Notes under the pieces: model-generated | Database searches by the model: none | Seen by the model: only the letters and a program-made list of their open reading frames with translations | What the model was told of the DNA's origin: nothing | Virus record (IMG/VR): IMGVR_UViG_3300031726_000433 | Span: 1-64,000 of that record | Length of the DNA stretch: 64,000 bases | Source of the DNA: a virus | Direction: 5' to 3' (one strand) | Made by a program: the position numbers and the translations under genes | Shown here: positions 40,985 to 51,077 of the stretch, piece after piece | Position numbering within the stretch: position 1 is the first letter of the stretch | How the letters are laid out: each line of letters opens with the position of its first letter

Positions 40985-43900
40985 ATGGCTGATGACTTCG
41001 GCGTATACAACATAACTGGTAAACTTGAACCAACTGTGAGTGCTTCACTTAGTACAGCTCTGCAAGTTTCCGGAAATTTGAACATTAAGAGAAGACCAAC
41101 AAGAATAACGAGAGACTACAACGAAGTTCAGACTGCGAGATCATCTTCTACAAAGCTAATGAACACTTTCGTGATCCCAGAGATTTCATCATCTCACTAT
41201 GAATCGACATCATTAAATGCTTATCTAAGTGGAACGCAGAAACTAGAGAGTACAGCTGTTCCAGCGTCTGGAGCGTTCTACTACTCAAAGCAGAATAAAC
41301 TTGTCAAGTACACGTTTGCAGTTACTGCCTCAAGTCAACTGGCGACTTCTATAGGTACTCAAGACACAAGTCCTGCGACAGATGAATATGCTGCCAGAGC
41401 TACTTACCTTGCGCTTTCTGGAACATATATCAACTCAGACATGTTTACCCCAGCAGTTATAAATTTCACAGTTCCAAATCATGGAAAGATCAGAGACATT
41501 AAGGTGTGGTTGGAATTTATCAACGATCATCGCGGCGGCCCAGGTCAAACATACACAGGTAGCCCATTCAAGGCTGGGGGCGCTGGAGATTCTGTAAACA
41601 ACATGCAACAGGGACTACAAGGAGTTCAGGTAGCGCTGAGAAGTCCGAATGTTTCATTTGAAAATGCTCATCCTTTATGGAACGATCCAACAGTGAGGAA
41701 TTTTCAAAAGTGGCCGACTGGTACAGATAGAGTAAGTTCTCAATTTACATATGTTCCAGAACTCTTGAAGAATTCTTATCCATTATGGGCGGGACATAAA
41801 TGTGAAGATGATCTTGGAGATGTTCTTGGATATCATACAGGATCAGTTTCTGCATCTTTCTCTATAAGAAGAATAAACAGTTCTTCATTTGGTCCTGGTA
41901 TATTAGGAACAGAATTTGCAGATCAAACGATTCTGAATGCTTATCCACACGATTTAGTAATGTCTGCATTTAGAACGATAGATGTCATATCTACGCAAAG
42001 AACATTGAATGACGTGAATGATCAAACTTCTCTGTACTCACCAGGTGCATCAGTATTATATCTCACAACGACAGGAACATTGAACACAGCTGGTGCTTCT
42101 TACACAAACATAGATGGGAATGGCAACTTAAATAATTCATACACTGGATATTACGTGATGAGTAGTTCACTACCACAGTCTGGAACAATTCAAGTAATGA
42201 TGAATTATAACGACAATGGCACGTACACGAATGCAAATGTTTCTCAATTCGCATCAGGATCATTACAGTTTTTTTCTAGTTCTTTGTCTTTTAACTTTAA
42301 CGGCATGACGAGCGGAAAATATGTATATAGAGCTCCCTTCTCTATGCATAGTCCAAGAATAAGACAACAAAGAAATTCACAATACTTACATGCAATTTGT
42401 TGTGATTACTCGTATGGTATAGTTTACGGAATAAGAATAGCTGGTTCGAATAATTATTCTCCGTGGAGATTAAAGTCTCCGATAATTTCATATAACGGTG
42501 GACAAGCATTCGCATCTCCATGGGGACCAAATCAAGAAATTCTACCTGGTCCATTTGTAGATTTTGCTCTTGATTCAAGAGGTAAACCACATTTCATATT
42601 TAGTTCTGTAAATCTTAATACAATTACATCTCAACTCGAATATGCTTTTTTCTCTGGATCGACAGCTGTTTACGAATCAACTCCTCCAAATTCACTTCCA
42701 GTTACTAATACAAGCGACACAATATATCCAAAACATTATGAATATTACACAGGATCAATACCAGGATTCACAAACGCGTCCTCATTCTATTGGCCTGATT
42801 TCATGGTCGGTGTGCTAGATAATCCACAATTGAATCCTATCAAGGATAGTAAGAATCCTCAATCGTCAGCCGGACCATATTGTAGAATTGAAATTGATAC
42901 AAGTGATATGATTCATGTCGTTTACGCCGATGTCATCAATAAATCTGTCAAATATGCGAAGAAACAAGTTGCATATACACAATGGTCTGGATCATGGGAC
43001 TTTAATCTAGTTTTTAAACACTCTGGTTCATCTGTATTTCCAACGTACATTTCTCTAGACATAGATAAAAATAATAAACCACATATTGCTTATGCTTTAT
43101 CTGATGTGTCGGCTAATAGCAGCAGCATTTACTACGCTAAGTCAGGATCATCAGGATGGGAGACCAATCTTGTATCTTCAACACGCGGTGTTAAATTCGG
43201 AACAAACATAAAACTTGATAACGATGATAACCCTGTGATAATTACGACTGCACAAAATTTTGATGGAAATAACAAATCAGCTCTTTTAATGTTCACATCC
43301 AATTCAAGTGGTTGGGATTTCATAACACTCAATATGTCAAGCAGTAATGATCCAAGGACTACTTCGCTGATGTTCGACAGGAATAATAAGAAAAGAATTT
43401 ACACGGGTGGAGAGGACTTGACAGCGATATGGGAACTTTCATCTTCTCAAGATGCAACTCATACGTCATATGACACAGATATTGACATGAGAACTATTTT
43501 TACTGATAGCTCGAAGAATCTTAATCCAAGGAATCTCTCTTCGTTATATGACAGCTTGTCTGATATATCTCCTGGAGATTCAAAACGACCTTATCTTAGA
43601 TTCTTTGATGGAAGAGCTTACCCAAGTCCCTTTTCTGCATCATTGCCAATCCTTCAAGCTTTTGGTGTATGGGGATTAGTTTCAGCATCTCACTTGTTTG
43701 ATCCACCAAAAGGTCAATCAACTGCTCTCTCTGGAGCAAATATTCCATGGATGTTAGATCCTAGAATCCCACCAGGAATATTTCACGGTTTAAATTATCA
43801 ACCAACGACAACATCTTCAATCGGTTGGTCTCCTCCTACAGGCTGGCTAACTGGACCTGGAGGAACTGCAAATGTAAATGAGTTCCCAACGACTGGTTCA

Positions 43901-44698
43901 AATCTTGGTCCAGTTGACTTACAACCAGTGTATCCATTACTAGATGACATTTACGTTGAAAAGATATGGGATCAAGAATCTCTTACTTCAAATCCAACAG
44001 TTCTACCGACAACGAGAGGCAAGATAGTAGGATTTAGACCAGGGCTTCGCGGAACAGATATCAATGGAACTTGGAAATTAATGATTGGAATGGCAGGAGC
44101 TCCTGTCGCAAATGTTCCAACTGCAGGTGGAAGAAATGGAATTTGGTTCCGTCAAGCTCGTATAGAGTTTACAGTTGATGAAGGAGAAGGAACAAGAGCA
44201 ACATATGATAGCAAGAAGCTGAGATTCAAGAAATCTGGAACTCCACAAAAGCCAGGTAAGAGACGCGTAGCTGTTATGTCTGGTAGTTCTGAATGGGACA
44301 TCGGAATTAGCTACGTGTTTGTCGAGCAACAAGCAGACTACGGCAGAAGCTATGGAATTACAAGTCAAACAGACTCAAATCAATTTGCTGTCTTCTCTCA
44401 GTTGACGGGAACGTTCGTGGACATACTGTCAGGTTCTGGTGATCTTGAATCAGTTCAGTCAACATATCTTACAAATGAGTTTGGAACTCCATATATTCCA
44501 CTTTCAGCAGGATCAGCTGAGCCTCCTTCATTCGATGTCTTTAGTACAGAAGAGGTTAAGAAGTCAAGAGATTTGTTCACTACCACGTTGAATCCTAGCA
44601 CACTGATTCCAAGAGACAATACTCTAAGATCTGCTCTTGCAAGAGCAGACGTCATAAAGTCTACTAGAGATACAATCATATCTAAACTTAAGCCTTAA
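40985..44698 (+). CDS. Giant virion protein: P-domain-like fold split by beta-propeller
   Basis: 1237 residues. ~155-215 (INFTVPNHGKIRDIKVWLEF, GVQVALRSP) looks like the first half of a proprotein-convertase P-domain, and ~1020-1070 (GTDINGTWKLMIGMAGAP, GIWFRQARIEF) the second half. In between, ~520-820, five Asp-box-like blades repeat (DSRGKPHFIF, DTSDMIHVVY, DKNNKPHIAY, DNDDNPVIIT, DRNNKKRIYT), as in sialidase-type propellers. C-terminus has a helix (LFTTTLNPSTLIP; RADVIKSTRDTI). Likely a large tail fibre or baseplate plate. Confidence 0.75.
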   Translation: MADDFGVYNITGKLEPTVSASLSTALQVSGNLNIKRRPTRITRDYNEVQTARSSSTKLMNTFVIPEISSSHYESTSLNAYLSGTQKLESTAVPASGAFYYSKQNKLVKYTFAVTASSQLATSIGTQDTSPATDEYAARATYLALSGTYINSDMFTPAVINFTVPNHGKIRDIKVWLEFINDHRGGPGQTYTGSPFKAGGAGDSVNNMQQGLQGVQVALRSPNVSFENAHPLWNDPTVRNFQKWPTGTDRVSSQFTYVPELLKNSYPLWAGHKCEDDLGDVLGYHTGSVSASFSIRRINSSSFGPGILGTEFADQTILNAYPHDLVMSAFRTIDVISTQRTLNDVNDQTSLYSPGASVLYLTTTGTLNTAGASYTNIDGNGNLNNSYTGYYVMSSSLPQSGTIQVMMNYNDNGTYTNANVSQFASGSLQFFSSSLSFNFNGMTSGKYVYRAPFSMHSPRIRQQRNSQYLHAICCDYSYGIVYGIRIAGSNNYSPWRLKSPIISYNGGQAFASPWGPNQEILPGPFVDFALDSRGKPHFIFSSVNLNTITSQLEYAFFSGSTAVYESTPPNSLPVTNTSDTIYPKHYEYYTGSIPGFTNASSFYWPDFMVGVLDNPQLNPIKDSKNPQSSAGPYCRIEIDTSDMIHVVYADVINKSVKYAKKQVAYTQWSGSWDFNLVFKHSGSSVFPTYISLDIDKNNKPHIAYALSDVSANSSSIYYAKSGSSGWETNLVSSTRGVKFGTNIKLDNDDNPVIITTAQNFDGNNKSALLMFTSNSSGWDFITLNMSSSNDPRTTSLMFDRNNKKRIYTGGEDLTAIWELSSSQDATHTSYDTDIDMRTIFTDSSKNLNPRNLSSLYDSLSDISPGDSKRPYLRFFDGRAYPSPFSASLPILQAFGVWGLVSASHLFDPPKGQSTALSGANIPWMLDPRIPPGIFHGLNYQPTTTSSIGWSPPTGWLTGPGGTANVNEFPTTGSNLGPVDLQPVYPLLDDIYVEKIWDQESLTSNPTVLPTTRGKIVGFRPGLRGTDINGTWKLMIGMAGAPVANVPTAGGRNGIWFRQARIEFTVDEGEGTRATYDSKKLRFKKSGTPQKPGKRRVAVMSGSSEWDIGISYVFVEQQADYGRSYGITSQTDSNQFAVFSQLTGTFVDILSGSGDLESVQSTYLTNEFGTPYIPLSAGSAEPPSFDVFSTEEVKKSRDLFTTTLNPSTLIPRDNTLRSALARADVIKSTRDTIISKLKP

Positions 44699-44729
44699 GA
44701 TTTCTAATTAATAGATTGTCAAAAGACTT

Positions 44730-44741
44730 ACTATTTAGAAG
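44730..44741 (+). promoter_or_regulatory. Candidate late-promoter motif
   Basis: ACTATTTAGAAG, 15 bases before ATG 44756, with GTGGAGG between as ribosome site; similar to the site before 28018. Confidence 0.35.
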
Positions 44742-44755
44742 TGGAGGTTCTCTGA

Positions 44756-45409
44756 ATGGCTGGATTCTTAGATAGAAATACACGAATTGTAGACATGGTT
44801 CTCACAAACAATGGGAAACGTTTACTTTCTAAGGGAGCTCTTCATTTTTGCTATTGGTCTCCATTTGATGACGAAATAGAGTATTCTCCAATCATAGCTG
44901 AAAGTGCTTCATTGACTCCAGTACAACTTAGTTCGTCGATCTACCAGTCAATAGAAACAACTCCAATTAGAGAAGCGACAACTGGATATAGAAATTTCAA
45001 TGGTTTAGGTGAAGATACAACCAACGTAATTCGTCCTTTATTTACAATGGCACAAGGACAGAGAATTCTTCCAAGGACACTATTCCCAGATAATTCTGCG
45101 AGAACGATTAAAACAAAACAAAGGAAAGTACAAAGAGTTTACATCCAGAATGGAAAGAGAGAGAAGTTTCTAAATCCAATAGAACCAGTAGATCTTGGAA
45201 TGGAAAGATATGCATCAACAGCTGTCACTCTTGACTTTTCATATTCGAAAGATAGTTTTCCAACTGATTTTCAACCAGATGGATTTCACATGAAGATTCT
45301 AAGAAGCGGATCTCAGGGATGGACAGAGATTAATCCAAAGCGTGATATGAGTAATGATCTTTCATATCACAATGATATAAGGATTTTCACAGGTCGTAAG
45401 GGACGTTAA
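44756..45409 (+). CDS. Virion protein with shared 'DxVLTxxG' N-domain (copy A)
   Basis: 217 residues. N-terminal ~35 residues (IVDMVLTNNGKRLLSKGAL, FDDEIEY) match the N-terminus of the gene at 53596 in spacing and key residues. Remainder is beta-rich and basic (KTKQRKVQRVYIQNGKREKF). Function unknown; the repeated N-domain suggests a docking or multimerisation element of the tail. Confidence 0.72.
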   Translation: MAGFLDRNTRIVDMVLTNNGKRLLSKGALHFCYWSPFDDEIEYSPIIAESASLTPVQLSSSIYQSIETTPIREATTGYRNFNGLGEDTTNVIRPLFTMAQGQRILPRTLFPDNSARTIKTKQRKVQRVYIQNGKREKFLNPIEPVDLGMERYASTAVTLDFSYSKDSFPTDFQPDGFHMKILRSGSQGWTEINPKRDMSNDLSYHNDIRIFTGRKGR

Positions 45410-45411
45410 AC

Positions 45412-48400
45412 ATGCCTCTATTTTTTGACAGAAGTTCTCCAGGCACGTCGGTGAACATAGACTCTGACGTCGCTAAACGTTCTAACACAACTTTCACTTC
45501 TGCTCGCAAATTCTCTGCTCCAAACTCTGAAGAACAAGAAACAAAAGGTTCTCAGGTAATATCGAATGACGAACATCTCATAGAACAAGCTGCTACTCTC
45601 AAGGGCGTAGCTATAGCGGCTGAACAGATTGCACTTGTTGCTCGTGGTAATCTAGCGACCGTTAGAGATCAGATAAACTCTACTCAGAGTTCTCAACAGC
45701 AGGATTCTAGATCAATTGCTCCAGCTGTCATGCAATCAGATGTCGCAAATACATCTGATGCTAATTCTAAAAATCTATTCGATTATCTCCAAACAAGAGT
45801 TCCTCTTCTTGAAACAAGTGCTATAGCAGATGACCTACATAAGAACATAACAGAGACTGTTTTCAAGAATAAGACAGATGTTCCTGCTCCATCTGCATTT
45901 AATCAGAATGTTCCACAACTTGTGAGTATCACAGTAGACATGGCAAAGAACAGAGGAACTGTAGATTGCTTCTTCTCTCACTTGAGATTCAATCTTCCAC
46001 TTTCACAGGTCTGGAACAAGAATGTAAAAGCTGTAAGAATATTCAGATCCACTATCCTAAATCCAACTCTTAAGAGAGGAACGATGCCAGTTCTAACGAT
46101 GAGAGGAATGGAAAGACTATCAACTCTTAAGTCTAGATCTAGAGCAAAGGGTGGAGATCAACTCGGTCCAATGGAAATCAGATATAGAGAAGCCGGAGTT
46201 ATGACAGCAACTTCTATACTCAATCCAATAGATCCGGCAACAAATGCAAGAATTTCTACCAACATGTATGATGGCGTTATAGGATCAAAAGATTCATCAA
46301 CGACTCCAGCTTCAGATACTCAAAGCACACAGACAGATATATCATCATTTCTTGATGCTTCAAGATTTTCTGGAATAGATGCAGGTGTAGCTCAGAATCT
46401 AAATGTTCTTAGAAATATCAAAATGCAGGATCCATCATCTGCTCACCTTGATATACCTCAGCAATTCACCTTGAACACTGCAGAGGCCCGCCAGAAGGGA
46501 CTTCTTAATACCGGCCAGGTAACTAGCCTGGCTAGTGATATAACATCACAGATCGTCATCGACAAGAATAACACATCTGAGTTTAGAGAAATAGCATTTA
46601 TGTCTTTGGACAAGTTGAAGTCAACAATAACTGGAGATGTTGTAGAATATGACTTTGTAGATGAATCTGTAGGATTTGGAAGAGGATACAGTTATTACAT
46701 TGTTTCTATAGACCATAACATGATGGAGAGTATAAGATCTCAGATTGTTGATGTTACTATCGAAGGGATAAGGGTACCGGAGCGTCCAAAGAGAGTGTTC
46801 TCGTATAAGGTAAACAATGCGATTGCTCTAAACATACTCGTAGATGATCAACTTGTAGAAAAGTTTGAAATCCATAAAAGAGAAGCAGATTCATCTCTTA
46901 TCAAAGATAATAGTTTGATAGTGAGAAATTTCTCTGATGTTAAGGGTTTTAATGTAAATGCAAGTATTGTGAAAAGAAGCTCCAACATGTTCATAAAGGC
47001 TGGAGAATGTCTAAACGGCTCTAAGGGATCCGGAGCAACATTCTACGATAGAGATACTATCACCGGTCGCAAGTACATGTATAGAGTGTATTCTGTTGAC
47101 GTTTTTGGAAACAAGTCAGAAAGTCCATACGAAGTAGAAATGTTCTTGCAAGATTCCTCAAGACCAAATGAGTTGATTAAGCCAACACTGTCTGCTGAAA
47201 TGGACGCAAAGACAGGAAAATCAAGAATAGTATTCAAGTGCACAGATAAAAGAGTCAGAATGTTGTTCTTGGCCAGAAGAGATTTGACAGTTGGACAGAG
47301 CGCGTTTACAACACCAAGTCAGGTTAATATGATAAAGTTCGGTACTCCTAAGTCTGGCGAGGGTTCTAAACATTTTGAAGACATTGTGCTACGTGGCGAG
47401 AATAAAGACTATTCTTGGACAGGCATGTTTCAGAATTCGCTAGAAGAGACGACATTCATAGATAAGACAGTTTCGCTAGATCACATATATCAATACAGTA
47501 TTTATGGTGTTGATGTCTTCGGCAATGAAACATCTCATGAAATTTCAAAACCTTTCATGATTATAAGAAGACCAATGATAAATGCTCCCGTGAACTTAAC
47601 TGCTGAGGTCACACAGGGTCCAGGTTTTACTGTTGGTGGTGTGAGATTGGAATGGCAAGACGGTGACAATGATACTTCGTCAGAAGATAGATTGGGTAAT
47701 AGAGCTTCGTTGGCTGACTCATCAGTTAGAACGTTATACCAGATAGAGAGAAGAAAGGTTGGAGATGAACGTTGGGAAGAATTCCCAATGATAGAAAATA
47801 GGATTCTCTTCGATCCAGCTCCATCTGTTGGTATTCCTGGGAAAAAACGCACGTTCATCGACGAGCCAGGAGTGAACAGACCCAAGTTTAGGCCGACATA
47901 CATAGAGACCAATCAGACATATGTATATCGTGTAAAGGCTGTACAGACAGGATCGTACGTCAGCAATTACAGTAATTACGCTGAGGTATTTGCTGCCCTG
48001 AAAATCTCTGAACCAAAGAATTTTAGAGTGAGAGCAAGTGACGTGAAGGTTAAACCATTCTACATCGTTCTTAATTGGGATACATCAAATGACTCTGGTG
48101 TGGTTGATAAGTGGGAAATAGAAAGAGCAGATGTCAATAACTTTGCTGCTGCAAGGTTGAATCTTAAAAATCCAAGTGACTTTCAAACGCTAAACTTTAA
48201 GACGTTTAGAACAGTTTTTAGAGAATCTAGCAGATTCCGCTCTCAGGGAATGGATGAGACACTAGTTGTAAGCAATCAAAAGGCAAAGGTGTTTAACCAA
48301 ACAAATCTTCAAAGCATAGACAAGAATGCTTTTACTGGAACACACCAGTTTCAAGACACTTCAATATCATTTGGAAATACGTACTTCTATAGAATAAGAG

Positions 48401-48771
48401 CTGTGGGAGTAGATGGAACGTTATCTGCATGGGTTTACAGAGGAATGAAAGTTGCTGAGCAACATACCGATAAGATGATAAGAGATATGTTGACACCAGA
48501 TATCAAGAAGAGTTTGTCTGATAACAAGATTCCTATGATTGTTCCTGGAATTGGCGGAAGAAGCAGAGCTGAAACGAGTCTATCATTGCAACCTCAGTTC
48601 TCTAAGCCAGCAGACATTGCACAGGTTAGAGTTGGTGTACCTCCTCCAGTTCAGTTAACTGTACAAAATCCATCTACTCTAGCTACTTATAATTTACAGA
48701 CAGTGTCTGTGAAGCCAACTGTACCGAGTTCAACAACAGTAAGAGCTCAGCTTCTAGGTCTAGGAAAGTAA
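45412..48771 (+). CDS. Giant virion protein with FN3-like repeats
   Basis: 1119 residues. N-terminal ~350 residues are helical/disordered (EEQETKGSQVISNDEHLIEQ). From ~460, several fibronectin-III-like units follow, each ending in a Y-x-Y-x-V strand (YMYRVYSVDVFGNKSE; YQYSIYGVDVFGNETS; YVYRVKAVQTGSYVSN; YFYRIRAVGVDGTLSA), about four units, with WEIERADVNN and YQIERRKVGDERW strands. FN3 units commonly extend phage tail structures and bind cell surfaces weakly. Two bases after copy A. Confidence 0.78.
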   Translation: MPLFFDRSSPGTSVNIDSDVAKRSNTTFTSARKFSAPNSEEQETKGSQVISNDEHLIEQAATLKGVAIAAEQIALVARGNLATVRDQINSTQSSQQQDSRSIAPAVMQSDVANTSDANSKNLFDYLQTRVPLLETSAIADDLHKNITETVFKNKTDVPAPSAFNQNVPQLVSITVDMAKNRGTVDCFFSHLRFNLPLSQVWNKNVKAVRIFRSTILNPTLKRGTMPVLTMRGMERLSTLKSRSRAKGGDQLGPMEIRYREAGVMTATSILNPIDPATNARISTNMYDGVIGSKDSSTTPASDTQSTQTDISSFLDASRFSGIDAGVAQNLNVLRNIKMQDPSSAHLDIPQQFTLNTAEARQKGLLNTGQVTSLASDITSQIVIDKNNTSEFREIAFMSLDKLKSTITGDVVEYDFVDESVGFGRGYSYYIVSIDHNMMESIRSQIVDVTIEGIRVPERPKRVFSYKVNNAIALNILVDDQLVEKFEIHKREADSSLIKDNSLIVRNFSDVKGFNVNASIVKRSSNMFIKAGECLNGSKGSGATFYDRDTITGRKYMYRVYSVDVFGNKSESPYEVEMFLQDSSRPNELIKPTLSAEMDAKTGKSRIVFKCTDKRVRMLFLARRDLTVGQSAFTTPSQVNMIKFGTPKSGEGSKHFEDIVLRGENKDYSWTGMFQNSLEETTFIDKTVSLDHIYQYSIYGVDVFGNETSHEISKPFMIIRRPMINAPVNLTAEVTQGPGFTVGGVRLEWQDGDNDTSSEDRLGNRASLADSSVRTLYQIERRKVGDERWEEFPMIENRILFDPAPSVGIPGKKRTFIDEPGVNRPKFRPTYIETNQTYVYRVKAVQTGSYVSNYSNYAEVFAALKISEPKNFRVRASDVKVKPFYIVLNWDTSNDSGVVDKWEIERADVNNFAAARLNLKNPSDFQTLNFKTFRTVFRESSRFRSQGMDETLVVSNQKAKVFNQTNLQSIDKNAFTGTHQFQDTSISFGNTYFYRIRAVGVDGTLSAWVYRGMKVAEQHTDKMIRDMLTPDIKKSLSDNKIPMIVPGIGGRSRAETSLSLQPQFSKPADIAQVRVGVPPPVQLTVQNPSTLATYNLQTVSVKPTVPSSTTVRAQLLGLGK

Positions 48772-48773
48772 AA

Positions 48774-51077
48774 ATGCCAATTCCTGTAAACGAAATATCT
48801 GACATATTCCACCCTCAACCAAGTATTTCTCAAGCATTAACTCCATCTTCAAATGGTCCAGCTACAGATTTGCTCGGTCACAACAGTGGTCCATATGGTA
48901 TTTCATCTCTAGTTGATCAAGTAACAGACATAGCATATCCAACAACGAATGGAAGAGAAACAAATGGTGCAGACATCAACGCTGCAATAGACATCATCGA
49001 TTGTCTAAACAGACCACCACCCCAGATCACAGCAATTTATATGTCAATAATAGAAAGAGTATCTTCTATGCTTGGATTTAAGGCTGTAGATGCATCGTCA
49101 ATGAGAACTACTGGTGCAAGACCAGCTTGGACTCAATCACAATTTCCAGAACACCTGAACACAAATAGCAATACAAGTTTGATAAATCCACAAATCATAG
49201 GTGATATGCCTGATTCACAGGATAAGCTTAGAAATCAAGTCAATAAATCAAGAAATGACATCTACGCTGTTATCAACAAGGTTAACTCATTTATCGCTAG
49301 AGCAAAGAACGCTGGATTTGTTCCTCCTGAGAATCCATTTGCTTTAGCAATGTCGTTCAATGTTGGGCGCATAGGATTTACAAGAGTTACTCCTCCACCT
49401 AACATTGCATCCAAAATAGTTGGAAATATAAAGTCGTATATCACACTACTAGATGCTGAGAGTTCAGGTAAACTAAACTTAGATACAAATGTGAACTTGG
49501 CTGCACAACTATCTTCGGCAACTCTCTCACTTGATGGATTTGGAGGCTCTGGTAATACTTCCGTAGATCTTGCTAAGTTGCTACCAGACGCAGATGAGGT
49601 AAAAGCTCAAAAGGCATTTGAGTCTCTTTCTGTATTTGATTTTACAAAGAGAATTCCAAAGTTGATTTTCACATCCTTTTACGCGCCAGATGGAACACCA
49701 AAGGGTGTAATAATTGGTTGGAAGAAAGTCCAGGATGCATCTGGATACGTAATAAAGAGAAAGAATATATTCGACGGAACTGAAGTAACATATACGGTAG
49801 ATAACGATCATGCGAAGGAAGATACGGGAAGACTCAGGGAATATGTGAAGGCGTGGGTTCTATCTTTCTATGACAATATGAACCACGATCTAGTGTACAC
49901 GTTCTTGGATTCAGATGTTCCTCCACATGGATATTACTACTATACTTTGAAGGCGTATCAACTACAGAACAACATTCCAGGTTCGTTATTTTCTACTGAG
50001 ACATCTCCTGTATTCCTATCATCTATTCAAAAGGAAAGCATGAGAAAGCAGATTGAGCAACTTGATCCAGGTGCAGGACCTGACACAATAAGTCCATACC
50101 CAATTCTTTCTCACGTGTTATTCGGTGATAGTAAATTTGACTGGATTCTTGCTGCAATTAATGTTAGAAGTTCTATCAACAGGGGAGATCCGAGGTCGAC
50201 AACAAGAAAGTATTCGTATCTATCAGCACAGTTGGATTTCTTGTTTTCGCAATCAGATAACGGTTTGTTGATTGCTCCGAAGGGAAAAGACGTCTCTAAG
50301 GTGATGAACAACATAGAGACATCCATATCAAAATTTGGAGTGAATCAGGTGTTGAAGGACGTGCTACAGGAGACTGGTGCTCTCTATCACTTCGACGGCA
50401 AGGACGCGAATGACAGTACTATTTTCAGTAGTGTTGATTCTGGTAACTCACAGGATAATGGATTGATATCGATAGTGGCAGCATCAATAGATCCAGAAAC
50501 AGCAACAATGAATCTTAAAACTCTCTCAACAAACTTACCACTTCTTTTGTCTGGTGAATTCGTAAGTATCAAGGAGTCTCTAAAATCTGACGGGAGAAAA
50601 TCATCAATTACATCTGTCCCAGCAGAGATAGAGTTTCCAAAAGAATTTGATAACACCACACAGACAAATGCAGAAGACGAAATACAGTATTTACAGAAGC
50701 TTGGCAATCTTGCAGATGGAGTCATTGATCTAACTACAGCTAATGGTATAGCTTCATTCATGAGAACTGTCAGAATATTCTCCGACATCGGTCCAGGAAG
50801 AGGTGCTCCGATTGCATCCACTCCACAAGTTGTTGTTCCAGATCCAGCAACTCCAATGACAATGCCATACGCAAACAACGGTCCGATACAGCCATTTACT
50901 CCTCCACCACTACAAGCAACAACACAGACTCAAGTAACACAGGAACCATTCAACGAAGGACCTGGCACATCTAATTCAGTTCCTCAAACGACAGGCACAG
51001 ACCCGACTGTCGGAGATGGAAGAAATGGTGGAAAGAAACCAAATAAGCCAGGTGGAAATAACGGGAGTGCATTATGA
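48774..51077 (+). CDS. Virion protein with FN3-like unit and Pro/Thr-rich tail
   Basis: 767 residues. An FN3-like unit at ~295-415 (IIGWKKVQDASGYVIKRK; YYYYTLKAYQ). The rest is helical (RMNVGRIGF-like; KNIETSISKFGVN) and the last ~75 residues are Pro/Thr/Gly-rich low complexity (PFTPPPLQATTQTQVTQ; KKPNKPGGNNGSAL). Part of the same series as its neighbours; overlaps the next start (ATGA). Confidence 0.74.
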   Translation: MPIPVNEISDIFHPQPSISQALTPSSNGPATDLLGHNSGPYGISSLVDQVTDIAYPTTNGRETNGADINAAIDIIDCLNRPPPQITAIYMSIIERVSSMLGFKAVDASSMRTTGARPAWTQSQFPEHLNTNSNTSLINPQIIGDMPDSQDKLRNQVNKSRNDIYAVINKVNSFIARAKNAGFVPPENPFALAMSFNVGRIGFTRVTPPPNIASKIVGNIKSYITLLDAESSGKLNLDTNVNLAAQLSSATLSLDGFGGSGNTSVDLAKLLPDADEVKAQKAFESLSVFDFTKRIPKLIFTSFYAPDGTPKGVIIGWKKVQDASGYVIKRKNIFDGTEVTYTVDNDHAKEDTGRLREYVKAWVLSFYDNMNHDLVYTFLDSDVPPHGYYYYTLKAYQLQNNIPGSLFSTETSPVFLSSIQKESMRKQIEQLDPGAGPDTISPYPILSHVLFGDSKFDWILAAINVRSSINRGDPRSTTRKYSYLSAQLDFLFSQSDNGLLIAPKGKDVSKVMNNIETSISKFGVNQVLKDVLQETGALYHFDGKDANDSTIFSSVDSGNSQDNGLISIVAASIDPETATMNLKTLSTNLPLLLSGEFVSIKESLKSDGRKSSITSVPAEIEFPKEFDNTTQTNAEDEIQYLQKLGNLADGVIDLTTANGIASFMRTVRIFSDIGPGRGAPIASTPQVVVPDPATPMTMPYANNGPIQPFTPPPLQATTQTQVTQEPFNEGPGTSNSVPQTTGTDPTVGDGRNGGKKPNKPGGNNGSAL

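Noticed and set aside
44699-44755. Terminator between two virion genes
   Set aside because: No stable stem with a U-run could be found.
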